Assembly (NCBI GenBank): GCA_039881145.1 | Contig: JAYKKI010000126.1 | Location: forward strand, 2,720,001 to 2,784,000 | DNA from: Druceiella hillmani | Taxonomy: Eukaryota; Arthropoda; Insecta; Lepidoptera; Hepialidae | Direction of reading: 5' to 3' | Length of the DNA: 64,000 bases | Program-made: the position numbers and the translations under genes | Part shown: positions 12,487 to 24,274 of the stretch, in pieces | Position numbering within the stretch: position 1 is the first letter of the stretch | How the letters are laid out: each line of letters starts with the position of its first letter | The notes under the pieces: generated by a model | The model's database searches: none | Seen by the model: only the letters and a program-made list of their open reading frames with translations | Told to the model about the DNA's origin: nothing

Positions 12487-14387
12487 TTTTTATTTCAAAG
12501 TTTTATGAAATATTAAGCTAAAATCTTACGACTCAACAACGGTAGCTTTTGCTGAATAAGGAAATACCTGCCGTCAAGCACTATAAAAAAGTAAGTCCGA
12601 GATAATAGGATAATAATACACACGTACAAACTTACAAACTGCGATGTGATCTATGTGGTTATTTACTATCATTGTGTCCTAGATCATTTTTCTCCTTTTC
12701 TCGGATCTTCCACTGACAGACAGACAGAACAGCAACTTACTTTCACCTTTTTGATGAAATTCAAAAGAAACCCGTCAAGAGCATATAATGGCACATACAA
12801 AAACTGGTTCATTCCACAAGATCTTCTCATTCACACAATATGTGCGAAATAATTCTGAACGAACGTGGCGAGTTTAAGATTTTTTTTACATATTTTTTGA
12901 TATTGGTTAAAAAATTATAAATACATATTACAAGCCACTTTGAAGCTTAATATCTCGTAATCCAGACTGTAAAATATACTCAAAAGCCTTTTATTAAGTG
13001 ATAATATTTAACAACCAGTTTACACCTACCGAGGGATAGAATAAAATAACTTGTTTTTATTAATTTTAACAACATCTCCGTATTAACAGAGATCTCAATT
13101 TGAAGCATATACCTATCTGTAAAATTGTAAATATTGTAAGACTGTGACAGACGTATAGAAGCCGAGCAAAGATGCGGGATGAAACTATAAAATTTTCTAA
13201 TTTAACCATGGAACGCTAAAACAATTTATGGTAAAGTTATGCAACAATGTAATCTTGTGATTGATATGTTAGTTACGCGTATAGTTTTTTTCTTTAAATC
13301 CTTGTATATGTAATGTCATCCCTAAACCAACACTTACTGCTCGATAGATGAACGGTTCTTTTTTTAAATCTTTAAAATCACAATGGATCTATTTGATACA
13401 TCTTTAGACCAAAAATGAACCCGATTAATAAGACTTTATCCATTAGACCCTTCTATCTTGCAGAATGCCTCTCATTTAGCCAACGTTTTTACTTTCTCTT
13501 TCTAAAGTTGACAGAACCATTCAAAGCTACCCATATACATTGTAATTATAATGCTTGCTCAGTTAATGTTTTTTACCTAAGCTAGATTTTAAACAACATT
13601 ATACCCGTAAACAAAGCAATAAAAGTTACTGAATAAACAAAGGGCCTCGTTTACAAGCATTGTAATTCGTTTATTAACAGTTTGTTAATTAACACAGTCG
13701 TAACTTCAGCAAAAAGTTATACACTCACTTAGTAAACAAATATTTAAATTTGGTTTAATTATTGCTTACTATTATTGAGAGTGGCTGCAAGTAGATTTCT
13801 ATTTACTGTTTATGACTGAGATTTATAACTTGGAATTTATAGAATTCTCGGTTTCAAATGTACAAACGCAATCCTTTTAGTTCATATGATACAGCGAAAG
13901 GGTTTAAGATAGCAACTTGAAATTTGAAAACCAATAGGTATATGAAAAAGATGTGCATTTTTTTGTAGGAAATTTTAAGTTATTATTTATATCTCATACA
14001 TTTTTGGGATTTTGAATGCACCACAGACCTATATCTCGTAAACGGTTAACTTTGCGGAAAAAATATACTAATTTTCTATAAGATATTTGAAAGTTAAATA
14101 CTATGATAGTCTCCTGGTAGTCTCCATTTTCCTTAAAAAATTGATATTTTTCGAGAAAATAGTTATTATATTACCTTCTTTTACACGAGAAGATTTAGTA
14201 ACCGAAAAAGCCATATCGGAATAACTAAAGCCCAATAAACCAAAAAATAAATAATATTCATTATGCCAACATGTGAGTTATTAAATTTTTATTTGACTGG
14301 CCTACTATAACCATTATTAATCTATTCCATTTACTGTAAGGATTTATTATATATAATTCAATATATGTTTATAAATCTATACATATA
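12487..14387. other. Unique AT-rich DNA up to the Helitron insertion point
   Basis: About 1.9 kb with no repeat array or convincing coding frame. The last base (A at 14387) is the host base flanking the Helitron end. Confidence 0.5.
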
Positions 14388-14589
14388 CTAGCGGCCCGGT
14401 ACGTGCTTCGCTACGTATAAAGTGAAATATTAAAAAAAATATAATCATCATACCATCATCAACAAATAAAAATTCATGGCACTAATTTTTTTCTGTACAT
14501 GTAGACCTGAAAATAAGTGCAAAATGTGACTTTAGAAATTTATACAAATGATGAAATGTCAACACACTGAAAATAGGTCAATTATTTAC

Positions 14590-15085
14590 CTGTTCGTGGA
14601 TCAATCATTGGTATATTGATATGGTAGCCATCGTCACCTTTCCAATGCAATATTGGGTATTGTAATGCATCGTAACTACGATGAAGTTCCGAAACACGTT
14701 GAAATTGCTCATTTTTGCGGTGAAGTACAATATCACGGGATTGAAACTGATCACCAAGAATTACAATTGCAACCTCATCAATTGTCGGTGCATTGAATCG
14801 CCTTTCATGCTCTCCAAAAGGTGTTCTATCAGCCCTTATTACGATTTTGTGATTATCAGATGGCATATGATCGAGAGAAATTTTGAACAATTGAACTAAT
14901 GCGTTATGCTGATGGAAAAACCTTTGTAGCTCACGAATAATTTCTCGTCTTGTATTCAAAACAATTGCACAACGTTGATCCAATTCACGATTTTCATCAC
15001 CAATAAAATAAATTTGCAAAAATTTATGATCAGCATTGGGGTATGGCAATAACGAACCAGCTTGATGATAAATCTGGCCCTGAAT
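14590..15085 (-). pseudogene. Helitron Rep/helicase gene, second exon (Helitron_like_N domain)
   Basis: Encodes about 165 residues of the Helitron_like_N domain: 'IQGQIYHQAGSLLP' at the start, then 'FLQIYFIGDENREL', 'LVQLFKISLDHMPS', 'HKIVIRADRTP', and 'YPILHWKGDDGYHINIP' at the end. It stops at an ACAG|GTAAAT donor (intron begins at 14589), phase 1. In full-length elements this is followed by the HUH Rep nuclease and a PIF1-like helicase; neither is found in the 200 bp left before the 3' terminus or elsewhere in the window. No internal stops are visible, so the deletion is probably young. Confidence 0.85.
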
Positions 15086-15241
15086 CTGTAACATGTATGC
15101 AATTTTAGGTAGATGTTGTATCATAATTTTTATTATTTTTATCATAATTTTAGGTAGATGTTGTATCATAATTTTTAAAACTATCGAATATTTTATGATT
15201 CAGATTGTATAAACATGGGACAATCCTGTTGAAGTATTTAC
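15086..15241 (-). other. Predicted intron within the Helitron gene
   Basis: A 156-bp AT-rich segment between a GTAAAT donor (15241-15236) and a TTACAG acceptor (15091-15086) on the minus strand. Removing it joins 'FMPTFK' to 'IQGQIYH' in phase 0, the continuous order seen in other Helitron proteins. It contains an internal direct duplication (around 15108-15174, shared motif ATGATACAACATCTACC). Confidence 0.75.
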
Positions 15242-15766
15242 CTTAAACGTCGGCATAAAATTATCTCTAATCATTTTAGTAGCACCAAAAGAAGTCATTT
15301 GAAATGCCGAATTGTATTGTTGAATGTGACTCAAAAAGTGCTTCGACTTTTGAGATGTCCTAAAAATTAATAAATACAATGGTTCGGGTGGAATTTCTAA
15401 TGCTGGCAATCTCACTTTGCCGGTAGCACAACACATGCCGGGCGTTTCACCTGGAAAGTTAGCCGCATCACAATGTTGACATATTGCTTCCATCATTCCA
15501 ATGTATCCGTACACACTATAATCAATCTGACTGTTGTAATTAAAAGCAGCACGCATCATTTCAGCCAAAACAGCACGACGTATTCGTGATCGCCGTGCAA
15601 GATTCAGTACAGGTGCAGGGTCAACAGATCTATTTCGTGCATTACGTTCACGCTGCGATGCATTAGCTTGTGCGGGTTCATCAGCAGTCTGTGATCGTCT
15701 TAGTAATGCCACATCATTTGCATTACGCGTTCGGCAACCTATATTTGCTCGTCTTGCTCGTGGAAT
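15242..15766 (-). pseudogene. Helitron Rep/helicase gene, N-terminal exon (start codon lost)
   Basis: Encodes the first 175 residues of the Helitron protein. It begins with a basic segment typical of the family ('PRARRANIGCRTRN'), followed by an Arg/Asn-rich linker. A Cys-rich block 'CQHCDAANFPGETPGMCC' then leads into 'PPEPLYLLI' and 'YNSAFQMTSFGA', all hallmarks of the Helitron-like N-terminal region. The expected ATG before PRARR reads ATT (15764-15766), so the native start appears mutated. The frame stays open upstream to 15865, so an extra 5' exon is another possibility. The exon ends 'MPTFK' at an AAG|GTAAAT donor (intron begins at 15241). Confidence 0.82.
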
Positions 15767-16361
15767 TTTTCCTTCAATTTGAAAAGAATAAATCAAATTA
15801 AAAAAAGTAATTGCTACATTAATAGTGGTACACAATATGTTTTTTTCAAATAAAGAAACACACATGCATACATGTAATTCACTTCAACAGTTCAAATCTT
15901 ACCGTTTGTGTAAATGCGTTTGACAATTTAATTCATAGTACATTTGAACAAAAAATATAAACACAAAGCAATAATTATCGCTGACAATTTGCTTTAATCG
16001 AACCACGTTCAAAATGAACTGACCGCATGAATGACACAACAACATGTTTTACTATCAACACTGAAAAAAGTTTCAATTTGACAGCACAATCGCCATCTGA
16101 AAAAAAGTTCAATTTGACAGCAAAATCCCCATTTACAAAATGATCCGCCATTTATTGAATTCAGTTGTTACAAAAAATGTGATAAATGAAGAAGCACTCT
16201 ACCGATTTTGTGCAAACTTTACATAAAGCATCTACTAAATAGTCCGAACAAAGCCTAAACATTTGGTTTGGATAGGTGAGCCCATTCTTGAGTTATAAAA
16301 TTACAACGAAAAGTGGCATTGATTTTTATATATTTAGAAGAAGAAGAAGATGTATATATTT

Positions 16362-16638
16362 ATAACATATGATTCGATGAATAGAGTTTTAAAATAACAT
16401 ACGTTTTAATAGGGAATCATATGTTGAATGAAATAACGTATCATTCGCTATTAAAAAGTATTTTATTTTAAAACTCTATTCATGAATATACAAAATACTT
16501 ACTTCCGAGAGAAATCACGAAAATAAAGAAAGTTAAATCACGTGTTCCCGAATTCAAATTGCAATGAACTAAACAAACGTTTTGTGAGCAAATTTCATAA
16601 TGATGAACGTACTTATCCATTTAAATCATCAATCATCA

Positions 16639-16642
<4 letters not shown>
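16362..16642. repeat. Foldback plus direct-repeat copy 1
   Basis: Immediately beyond the Helitron, 16373-16424 and 16432-16485 are imperfect inverted copies of each other (core AAAACTCTATTCATGAA and its complement). The segment about 16430-16642 is also a direct copy of 18668-18879 at roughly 90% identity by eye. The unit has no coding frame and may be a non-autonomous element or local duplication. Confidence 0.8.

Positions 16643-16715
<73 letters not shown>
16637..16715. repeat. (TA)n microsatellite
   Basis: About 78 bp of TA dinucleotides with a single phase slip near 16678. Confidence 0.95.
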
Positions 16716-16717
<2 letters not shown>

Positions 16718-16837
16718 CATATAATCTAAATTGTACTATTTTTAAAGAAAACATTATATTTATATGTAACCCCTAAATATAATACAATGAATAATATTCC
16801 ACATAACATCTTGACACCAATTTCAAAATCAGTCTAT

Positions 16838-16892
16838 CGTATGTAACATGGATAAGTTAACCACCACCAGTGGATAACTTATCCATGGTACG
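16838..16892. repeat. Small hairpin, 22-bp arms
   Basis: Arms around 16844-16865 and 16869-16890 pair with two mismatches; the perfect core is CATGGATAAGTTA. The loop is only a few bases. Confidence 0.8.
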
Positions 16893-18133
16893 TAAAAAAT
16901 TAAAAAAATATATTTTGTGATAGTCAAAACAATAAGTTTATTAAATTAAAATTATGTTTATAAAATTGATTAATGTGATAGACATTTTATTTTCATGTTA
17001 ACCAATACTATATATTAATTCAGTTTATTGCTTTTAAAATTTGAGTAAACGAAAAGAACCATCATCTAATTTTATTCATTAAGATTACTAATTTTTAATT
17101 TCAGATTAATATCATGCAAATAAAAAATTTCCATGATATTATTCTAGATATCAAAAATAATTAGAAATAATGTAAATAATAAAACTTAAAATTATAAATT
17201 TCAAGATCCTAAAGTTTTAATAAAAAAATATTTTAATGTTGCTTCTGAATATAAAAAGAGATTGTTATTTCTAATATTAAAATTAAAGGAATAAAACTGA
17301 TGGCGTATTTAACAGTATTGTTAATTATTTGAGAATCAATCAAATAAACACAAAAAATTACTTATGGTCTTCCGAAAATCACTGATTTATTCTTTCATTT
17401 ATAAGATATATCTCATAAATTAGTTCTTAAAAAAATAATGTGTACTGTCAATAACTAATTTTTGGATATAATTTTTTCATAAAATAAATTAATATATTGA
17501 TATTAAAATTCTTTTTTTTCTTTCTAGCATTGAAAAATGGTAACGAAATGTTAAAAAAATTAAATCGAGATTTTCATAAAAAGTATTGTAAACCGTAAGT
17601 GGGCGACACTTACTAAGTAAACAAAAACCACAAACTTGAAATTGTTTCTAACCTAATTATTATTAATCTATAAACTGCATAGTAATAGCAAGGGCAGGGA
17701 CCCTTGCGAATCCCTGAGAGTCCTATCTTAGCTGCACTGAATGGTTCAAGTTAACTAGTCTATGTTAGACTATAACTTGCAGTGCTAATTAACTGCTTCC
17801 CTAAACGAAAAGTTATTGGATTTTTATATCAACAATAACAGAACGAAATCATGTGGAGGATTTTTTTGAAAGGAGTTTTTGAATAACGTTTACTAAATGA
17901 ATAAAATGGCAATACATAAATATTTAAATAAAAAATCTGACGTAGGAATTTGATCACAGAAATGAAAACAAATTTATTTTCCTAAATACTATTATTAAAT
18001 TATTCGAAATTATTATTACGAAATTGTTGGATTTTTGCACAAACAATGTACATATTCGCAGTGGCCGTTAATAACTAACAGTGAATGACTTTTCGACAGA
18101 GGTATTTTCCAGTAAGAGGTATTGAGACTTTAA
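16893..18133. other. AT-rich DNA between repeat copies
   Basis: About 1.2 kb with no recognised gene. It lies between the two copies of the 16430/18668 direct repeat. Confidence 0.5.
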
Positions 18134-18433
18134 GGTATTTTATCAAGTTTTCATAAATAAATATTAGGGTACTACGCAAAGTTCGAAGGATTGAAATGCA
18201 AATATTTAATTGAAGTGCTTAGCAACTTATTTATTTCAATATTAATTGATATAATATTTTAAGATGGATTTTTAGGTATTTTATCAAGTTTTCATAAATA
18301 AAAGATATAAAAAAAGAGAGATATTTCATAAATAAAGAGAGGTCCTGTCAATGGATTTTTTAACAGGACCTCTATAAAAGGTACTACGCAAAGTTCGAAG
18401 GATTGAAATGCAAATATTTAATTGAAGTGCTTA
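18134..18433. repeat. Direct duplication with internal 11-bp-stem hairpin
   Basis: The segment 18134-18222 is repeated at 18276-18432, sharing GGTATTTTATCAAGTTTTC and GTACTACGCAAAGTTCGAAG. The second copy is split by an insertion carrying a perfect hairpin, AGAGGTCCTGT (18338-18348) pairing with ACAGGACCTCT (18363-18373). The hairpin sits exactly where the two copies differ, so it looks like a small insertion into one copy. Confidence 0.8.
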
Positions 18434-18667
18434 ATGCAACTTATTTATTTCAATATTTTATAACATTCGATTTTTCATAACATGTAGTATTATATAACGT
18501 AAAGCTATTATTTATGATTCCTAAAATAAGTTGGATTCTGAAGTGAAACTTTAGTTATATTTTATTTGTTTTTCTAAATAATCCATTATAAGGTAAAATA
18601 TGTTATCCCATATTAAAACAAGTATATAATTTAGTCTTGGAGAAAAGTAAAAATTTTTGGATTTGTG

Positions 18668-18879
18668 AACGAAATAACATATGATTCGCTATTAAAACGT
18701 ATTTTATTTTAAAACTCTATTCATGAATATACAAAATACTTATTTCGGAGAGAAATCACGAAAATAAAGAAAGATAAATCACGTGTTCCCGAATTCAAAT
18801 TTCAATGAACTAAACAAAAATTTTGTTAGCAAATTTCATAATGATAAACGTACTTATCTATTGAAATCAACAGCATATG
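18668..18879. repeat. Direct-repeat copy 2 (partner of 16430-16642)
   Basis: Same sequence and orientation as 16430-16642, including AGAGAAATCACGAAAATAAA and CACGTGTTCCCGAATTCAAA. It lacks the inverted arm found in copy 1. Confidence 0.85.
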
Positions 18880-20329
18880 TTTCATCGATGTAGATTAGGC
18901 GACGATGTTAATTAATTATTTGCTAATTAATCTAATGAACATTACATATTAATTAACACACGAGTCTTAAATGAACAAGTTAAAAAAGTTTAAGTTTTAT
19001 AAATAGAGCAAAGAAAGTAATGGTTTTAATCCCGTATGTAGCTAATAGTCATAGATCAATTAGACCAAAAATAGTTTCATCGATACCAAAAAAAACCTGC
19101 CAAGAACGACGAGAGTTTCGTACTGATTTAGGTAAACATTTAAGTGTACATAGTATTTCTAATTGTAGATCAATTTAAAAATCAATTGTAGATAATTGTA
19201 GACCTTAGAAAACGATATTTATTCCACCTTGATATCTAAAGCCATTTTTAAGGAAAGTGTCTTTGAACAAACGGATAGACGGAAAAAGAAATATACCCAT
19301 AATGGTTCGGCTTTTTTTTAATTTTCAGAGACGGAACTTTAAAGATGCAAAATATATATTCTACCAATATTTACTTATTTCCCAGCTAAAATTGTTCCTC
19401 ACTGTATTATCATAGTATAAGTTATTTGTATCTCAAGGTCAGAAATTAACTAACCTACTTATACATATAATATTTTGAAATTGTGGCGTAAAAATGGCGG
19501 CATGCTGTATCGGTTCAATTCAACTCGTAAATTTAGCACTTTTTTTGTCATCCACCTTATCTGAAAAATTATCATGTAGACGTAACATATAAATGAAACT
19601 GAACAAACACATGGTTCATATACTTGAACTTGTATACCATTTACAAATAGGTTATTTTCCACCATATTTCTCCTGAACGTGTTAAGCTTTCATCATATTT
19701 TGTACTAATTTCTCCAATAAAATTTACTTTTCAACTTTTAAATGAAAATATTATGTTACTGAGATATTACAATTCATTATCCTATGAAATGATATCGATA
19801 ATATCATTCAAAGTTGCACAATAGCTTCTATTTGTGGATAACATGATTTTTTTAGTAAGCTAGAAGTTATTGTAAATATATCAGATTGTAAGTTACTACA
19901 GCATGATGCTGTAATCCAGTAGTGTGCGGTCTGCGGCTCCATTTAAGCAAATGCTTTATTATGAGCTAGGGTCGAACGCGAGGTGCCCACCAAGAGGTGC
20001 CCACCTCTCAAGTCTGAATTTACCACTGGCGGTACTCCCTTTACACCGACGTATTGAAATAGTTGATCCAGAAGTTAGATTCGACTGGCGTCTGAGTTTT
20101 CGTGATCATTTCGCGGATGCAGCGTAAAGGTCCTTCAGAACGATTGGGTTTGTGTTGTGTAATGCTAGGGACTTTTATTGTGTTTCCTCAGTTAACATAT
20201 TATACATAATTTTAATGTGAAGCAAGTTAGAAGCCAGTTCTGTTATTTGGAATTCACTTGAGACTAAATACATTCTAATAATTAAGCTGGTCCAGAAGAC
20301 ATTCTTTCGATATTTGTACATGAGACAAT
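18880..20329. other. Mostly AT-rich DNA; GC-richer pocket near 19920-20130
   Basis: The 19920-20130 pocket has a 67-codon frame and a small tandem of GAGGTGCCCACC, but no splice signals or recognisable domain. The rest holds nothing I can support. Confidence 0.45.
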
Positions 20330-20746
20330 ACAGTAACTTCTCTTTTCTGTTTCCTGTTGGTTTTCTCTTGAATATGCTGAGTTGCCGTACGTTGTAACAC
20401 AGAAGAAAATTATTTTTTGTTAAAACTTATTTTCCGGCTGTTAAATGGAAAAATTGTACACCCTTATCATTGGTAAAACTCTCACTCTTTATACTCGATA
20501 ACTATCTGCGCATGCGTAGTCATCCTCTTTTTACCATACTGGCATTTAGAACTGAGTTACACCGAAATTCCCCACTTTCTCCGGGTATACCATTGCCAAC
20601 CACCTGATCGCGGTCGCACCAGAATGTAATATGTTTGTGATGAACTTCTTGAAATGTGTCATCTTTATTGAAACGCGTATATGATAAACGTAATATTTCT
20701 ATAACTGTGCGTAAATATACGAATAATAAATAAGTAATAATTAAAT
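20330..20746 (+). repeat. Dispersed repeat family, copy A (about 410 bp, AATAA-type tail)
   Basis: Homologous along its length to 38405-38815, in the same orientation. Shared landmarks include ACGTTGTARCAC, CTCTCACTCT, a CTGGCATTTAGAACTGAGTTA-like block, GCACCAGAATG and ATGTTTGTGATGA. Both copies end in an A-rich tail of AATAAATAAGTAA type, suggesting a retroposed sequence. No pol III boxes or coding frame are recognised, so it may be a LINE 3' end, an atypical SINE or a retrocopy. Confidence 0.75.
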
Positions 20747-22422
20747 TAAGAAGGCTCTTTTCCTTTACACCTAACGACTACACTATCAGGTGATGTGGTT
20801 ATTAGGCACAAGATTTGTTGCTACAATAGGTTTAACTTGACTTTGTAAAACCTACCGAATTCGACTACAAAAGTTAGTTTAAGTTAAGTAATTCGAAATA
20901 TTTATTCATACCTTTTAAATGTCAGATTTGTCCTTATTCCACCTTCCAAATAGTTTTTCATTCAGGTTTCAACTGTTTTTTTCAAATAATAAGATGATCC
21001 AAAGAGAACTCGTCCTGTTTTTCACATTTATGTTTGTCATAAGGTTTTACTGGAAAAGTCGTATCATATGCAATCAATTCTATAACTGTACCAATAAAAA
21101 TAATTAGAATCAAATCTTCCCCCTCTTGTCTTCTCCTGTTAGAATCTTGTTGTATAGTAGGCTAGGAAATATCAAAATTTATAATTGATTTAGAAAGAGG
21201 AAGAGCGAAAGAAAAAGCAAAAACTAATACAACATTTTCTCATGTTTGATAATGAGGACAGTGAGGAACTTAAGAATACAGTCCAAAGAAGTAAACGGGC
21301 AAATCTTTGAATCTACTAATTATTTTTCTCGTCTGTTTGATTTCTAATAAAGAAAATAATTGAATGCTAGTTATAGTATGATGGTTAATTAAGTATGATG
21401 ATGGTTTTTTAGTTATAGTATGATGGTTAATTGATAATATCATTGAAAATTCTAAAATTAAATTAGTTGGTCGACAGTGCTGGCATTGACTTCAGAAATA
21501 AGTAACTTAGTCATTTGTTGCGAATAAGTAGGTATCTGTTTTGAGTTAATTATTTTTTTTAATTTTTAGTACCTACATTTTTGAAATCGGTTTTTTAAAA
21601 GATATTTATTTATGTCAATATAAAGAAAAAAATTATATTTTACACAAAATACTTTTATAATATATTGCCTATTTAAATTTATAATATTACATTGCCTTTT
21701 TAAGACTATTAAGAGTGAAGTCCAATTTTTCTGTTATGAAGTGTGACGGTGATATTCAAAATAATCCACATATATTTTATATGTCATTTAATATTTACTT
21801 CAAATAAAAATTAGAAAAAAATGGGAAATAGAATAATTAAAGTGATTAAAGTATTTCCATTTTCCATGGTTAAAGTATTGCCATAATATTTCCTAAAGTC
21901 TTTAATATGAGGTAATTATATCTTATTAATTTATGTTAAGTTCGCAAGACCGTCTACTTTTTTGGTGGTTTATGGTTCGCAGAATTGTCAGTGTTTATGA
22001 CCTCTCTCTCTCTCAATTTTCTTATTACTGTACAATTTACCGTAGTAAGGAAACTAATTCTTCTAGATAAACAGATAACGAAAAATAACCCTTATTTATA
22101 TATCTGTATTTATATCAATCGCAACGTCTGTCTGTTGCCCTTCTGTCGATTTCTGTTCAGTCTGTTCGTTTATAACTTGAATTCTACTGGATTGATTCTA
22201 ATATGATTTCGCTTTTACGCGTTATTTATTCTGGAAGGTTTTTGTATATAAACCATTAGTGCAGCTGTTGAGGATACGAAGTTGCGTCAGTATTTACGAG
22301 TTGCAAAGCAAGAGCCACTATGTATGGCGAAGACAGCTGCGTAGCTTAATAGCAGATGGGAAAGTCGTTTTCTCACTAAAGTTCCTAACTTCCAGGCCGG
22401 TGGAGCTATCGGCAAAAGCTAT
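20747..22422. other. AT-rich DNA without a supported gene
   Basis: Contains a local duplication around 21366-21435 (TTATAGTATGATGGTTAATT twice). Nothing else recognised. Confidence 0.5.
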
Positions 22423-22474
22423 TATATATATATATGTATATATATATACGTACATATATATGTATATATATAGG

Positions 22475-22506
<32 letters not shown>
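22423..22506. repeat. (TA)n microsatellite, interrupted
   Basis: TA dinucleotides with TGTATA and TACG interruptions. Confidence 0.95.
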
Positions 22507-22639
22507 AATTTAGATTTTGTTTGTCACGATAAAATTACTTACGTGCACAGACAAAACAGACTTCAAGTAAACGTAAAAAAAATTGCTACGAACTTATGAC
22601 TAAGTTACGAAAGAACAAAAACGTTTCAAAACGAGATAA

Positions 22640-22835
22640 GACATCCGCATACCAACACCCACAACTGGCGACAGCAGCATGTTGGTTCGTGCGTAAATAC
22701 GCGCAGACAAAGCATTGACACGTTTTTGCGAGCGACGCATCCCGAGCGCGCGTTTTTTTTATTGTTAATTTCGGCATCCGGACATGACGCGCCGGGTTCG
22801 CGCCGGGCGGCGGCGCGACCAGTACACTCATTCAA
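22640..22835. promoter_or_regulatory. CpG-rich pocket, candidate promoter or enhancer
   Basis: Strongly GC- and CpG-rich for this window, ending in a GCGCCGGGCGGCGGCGCGAC stretch (about 22800-22819). Minus-strand frames here show no domain and no splice donor. A CpG-rich island in an AT-rich insect genome often marks a promoter or a conserved regulatory element, but no exon is recognised beside it. Confidence 0.3.
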
Positions 22836-22867
22836 ATAATAAGTTAGACTCGTTTTTTTAAGTACTT

Positions 22868-22916
22868 AGAATTTTATCAATTAATATACTTTAAGTATAT
22901 TAATTGATAAAATTCT
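22868..22916. repeat. Perfect 49-bp palindrome (24-bp arms)
   Basis: Arms 22868-22891 and 22893-22916 are exact reverse complements around a single T. The core is AATATACTTTAAGTATATT. The perfection suggests recent origin. Confidence 0.9.
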
Positions 22917-24274
22917 GCCAAATAAAGTAAGCTAAATAAAAATTCTCAACAAGCAGCACTGTATTAAAGTCATCTCAGATCATAAATTCCAAATACTTTA
23001 ATTCAAACTCACGTTTGGAATGAAACTTGGAAACATTGCAAATAAATAAATGCATAATGCATAATTTTTAATGGCTACATCGACCAATGAAAATAAAACT
23101 TTTTTTAAAGGGAAATTTCTTACGATGCTCCATAGTATGAACAAAAAATGGGAGTAAACTAGCAAGAGTGACACGGTCAAGTGTCCCAACATACCATCAG
23201 CATTTAGACTTCACTATTGATATTCGATAGTTTCCGCCTCGTTTTCGTTATGCATGTGTTTTCAACCATTTTCAACGTTATTCAATATACGAGTACATGT
23301 AACTCATGGGGCAATTTTTAATTCTTTGAATTATACTTCTATAATTCATCTTCGTTGTTTTATTTCTCATAATTCCGTAATTTTTTAACTTTTCTTGAGT
23401 TCTTTCTTTCAAATTATATTTATGGTAAACATCGAAGTCTGTGGGTACGTACGTATATGCATTTTCAAAGGTTCGTAATGTCGGATAGAAGTACATCATT
23501 GACCACATACTTTTTTTATTTATTAGTGTTTAGAGAAAGACACAAAACAATTAGTTCTCGAAGTAGTTTTGTACTCGAGTTACGTTGTGAAACCGGAAAA
23601 ATGTTAGGTTGTTCGTATTGTTCCATAGATAATTCCTATTATTTTTTTATTATAACTGGAAAAGTATTTTAGGCGATAAAACCAAAAAATTGATTTCTTT
23701 CATTGCAGACCGCATATGTGCAGTAAAGGAGGATCACGATAGCATCAACAGCTCAGATTCTTAAGTTTATTCTTTTCCTTTCTGCTACTCTTGATAGGAA
23801 ATTGTCGTCATACGAGGCTGTCTGTGACGTAATACGAGGTTGGCTGATATAGTATTAAAATGTAACTATAATATTTTTGTTGGTGGGTTCCCATATTGCC
23901 CCATTTTATTGAAGGTTTTGTTTGGCGTAATTTTCATCGGACTGATTGTAGGAATTTGTAGCGAATAATTCGCTTTTTAGAATTTTATTTTGTCCCTTTA
24001 CTAAGTGTCACAAATGTTTATATCCAAACAGTTAAAATACCTATACAAGAAGTACCCCACAGAGGTAAATAAGGGAGTGAATCAGGGTTGAAATTTGTTA
24101 TTTTTGAATGTCTATTTACTTAATGCATACAATAAATGTTTCACGGAACCGTGATTATATAAATCTAAATAATGTATTATTATTTTAATATTCCCTCGTA
24201 CATATTTTTATTGTACGAGGTTTATACATTAAATAAAGCGTCCGACCAAATAACTAACCTTTATACATAGGTAT
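22917..24274. other. AT-rich DNA without a supported gene
   Basis: Nothing recognised apart from short AT-rich frames. Confidence 0.5.

Larger units (their letters stand above)
14388..16350 (-). mobile_element. Helitron, 1963 bp, both termini present, internally deleted
   Basis: Read on the minus strand, the element starts with TCTTCTTCTTC at 16350 and ends with CTAG at 14391-14388. It sits between host A (16351 complement) and T (14387 complement), as expected for Helitrons. A 3' subterminal hairpin (TACGT-A-GC / GC-ACGTA, loop GAA) ends 8 nt before CTAG. The interior encodes the N-terminal part of the Helitron Rep-helicase in two exons, but the HUH Rep nuclease and the helicase domains are missing. 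Only about 200 bp separate the last exon from the 3' end. It is therefore a deletion derivative that could move only with help from another copy. Confidence 0.88.

Noticed and set aside
19924..20127. 67-codon frame in a GC-richer pocket
   Set aside because: No domain, no splice donor or acceptor and no repeat-independent evidence of coding.
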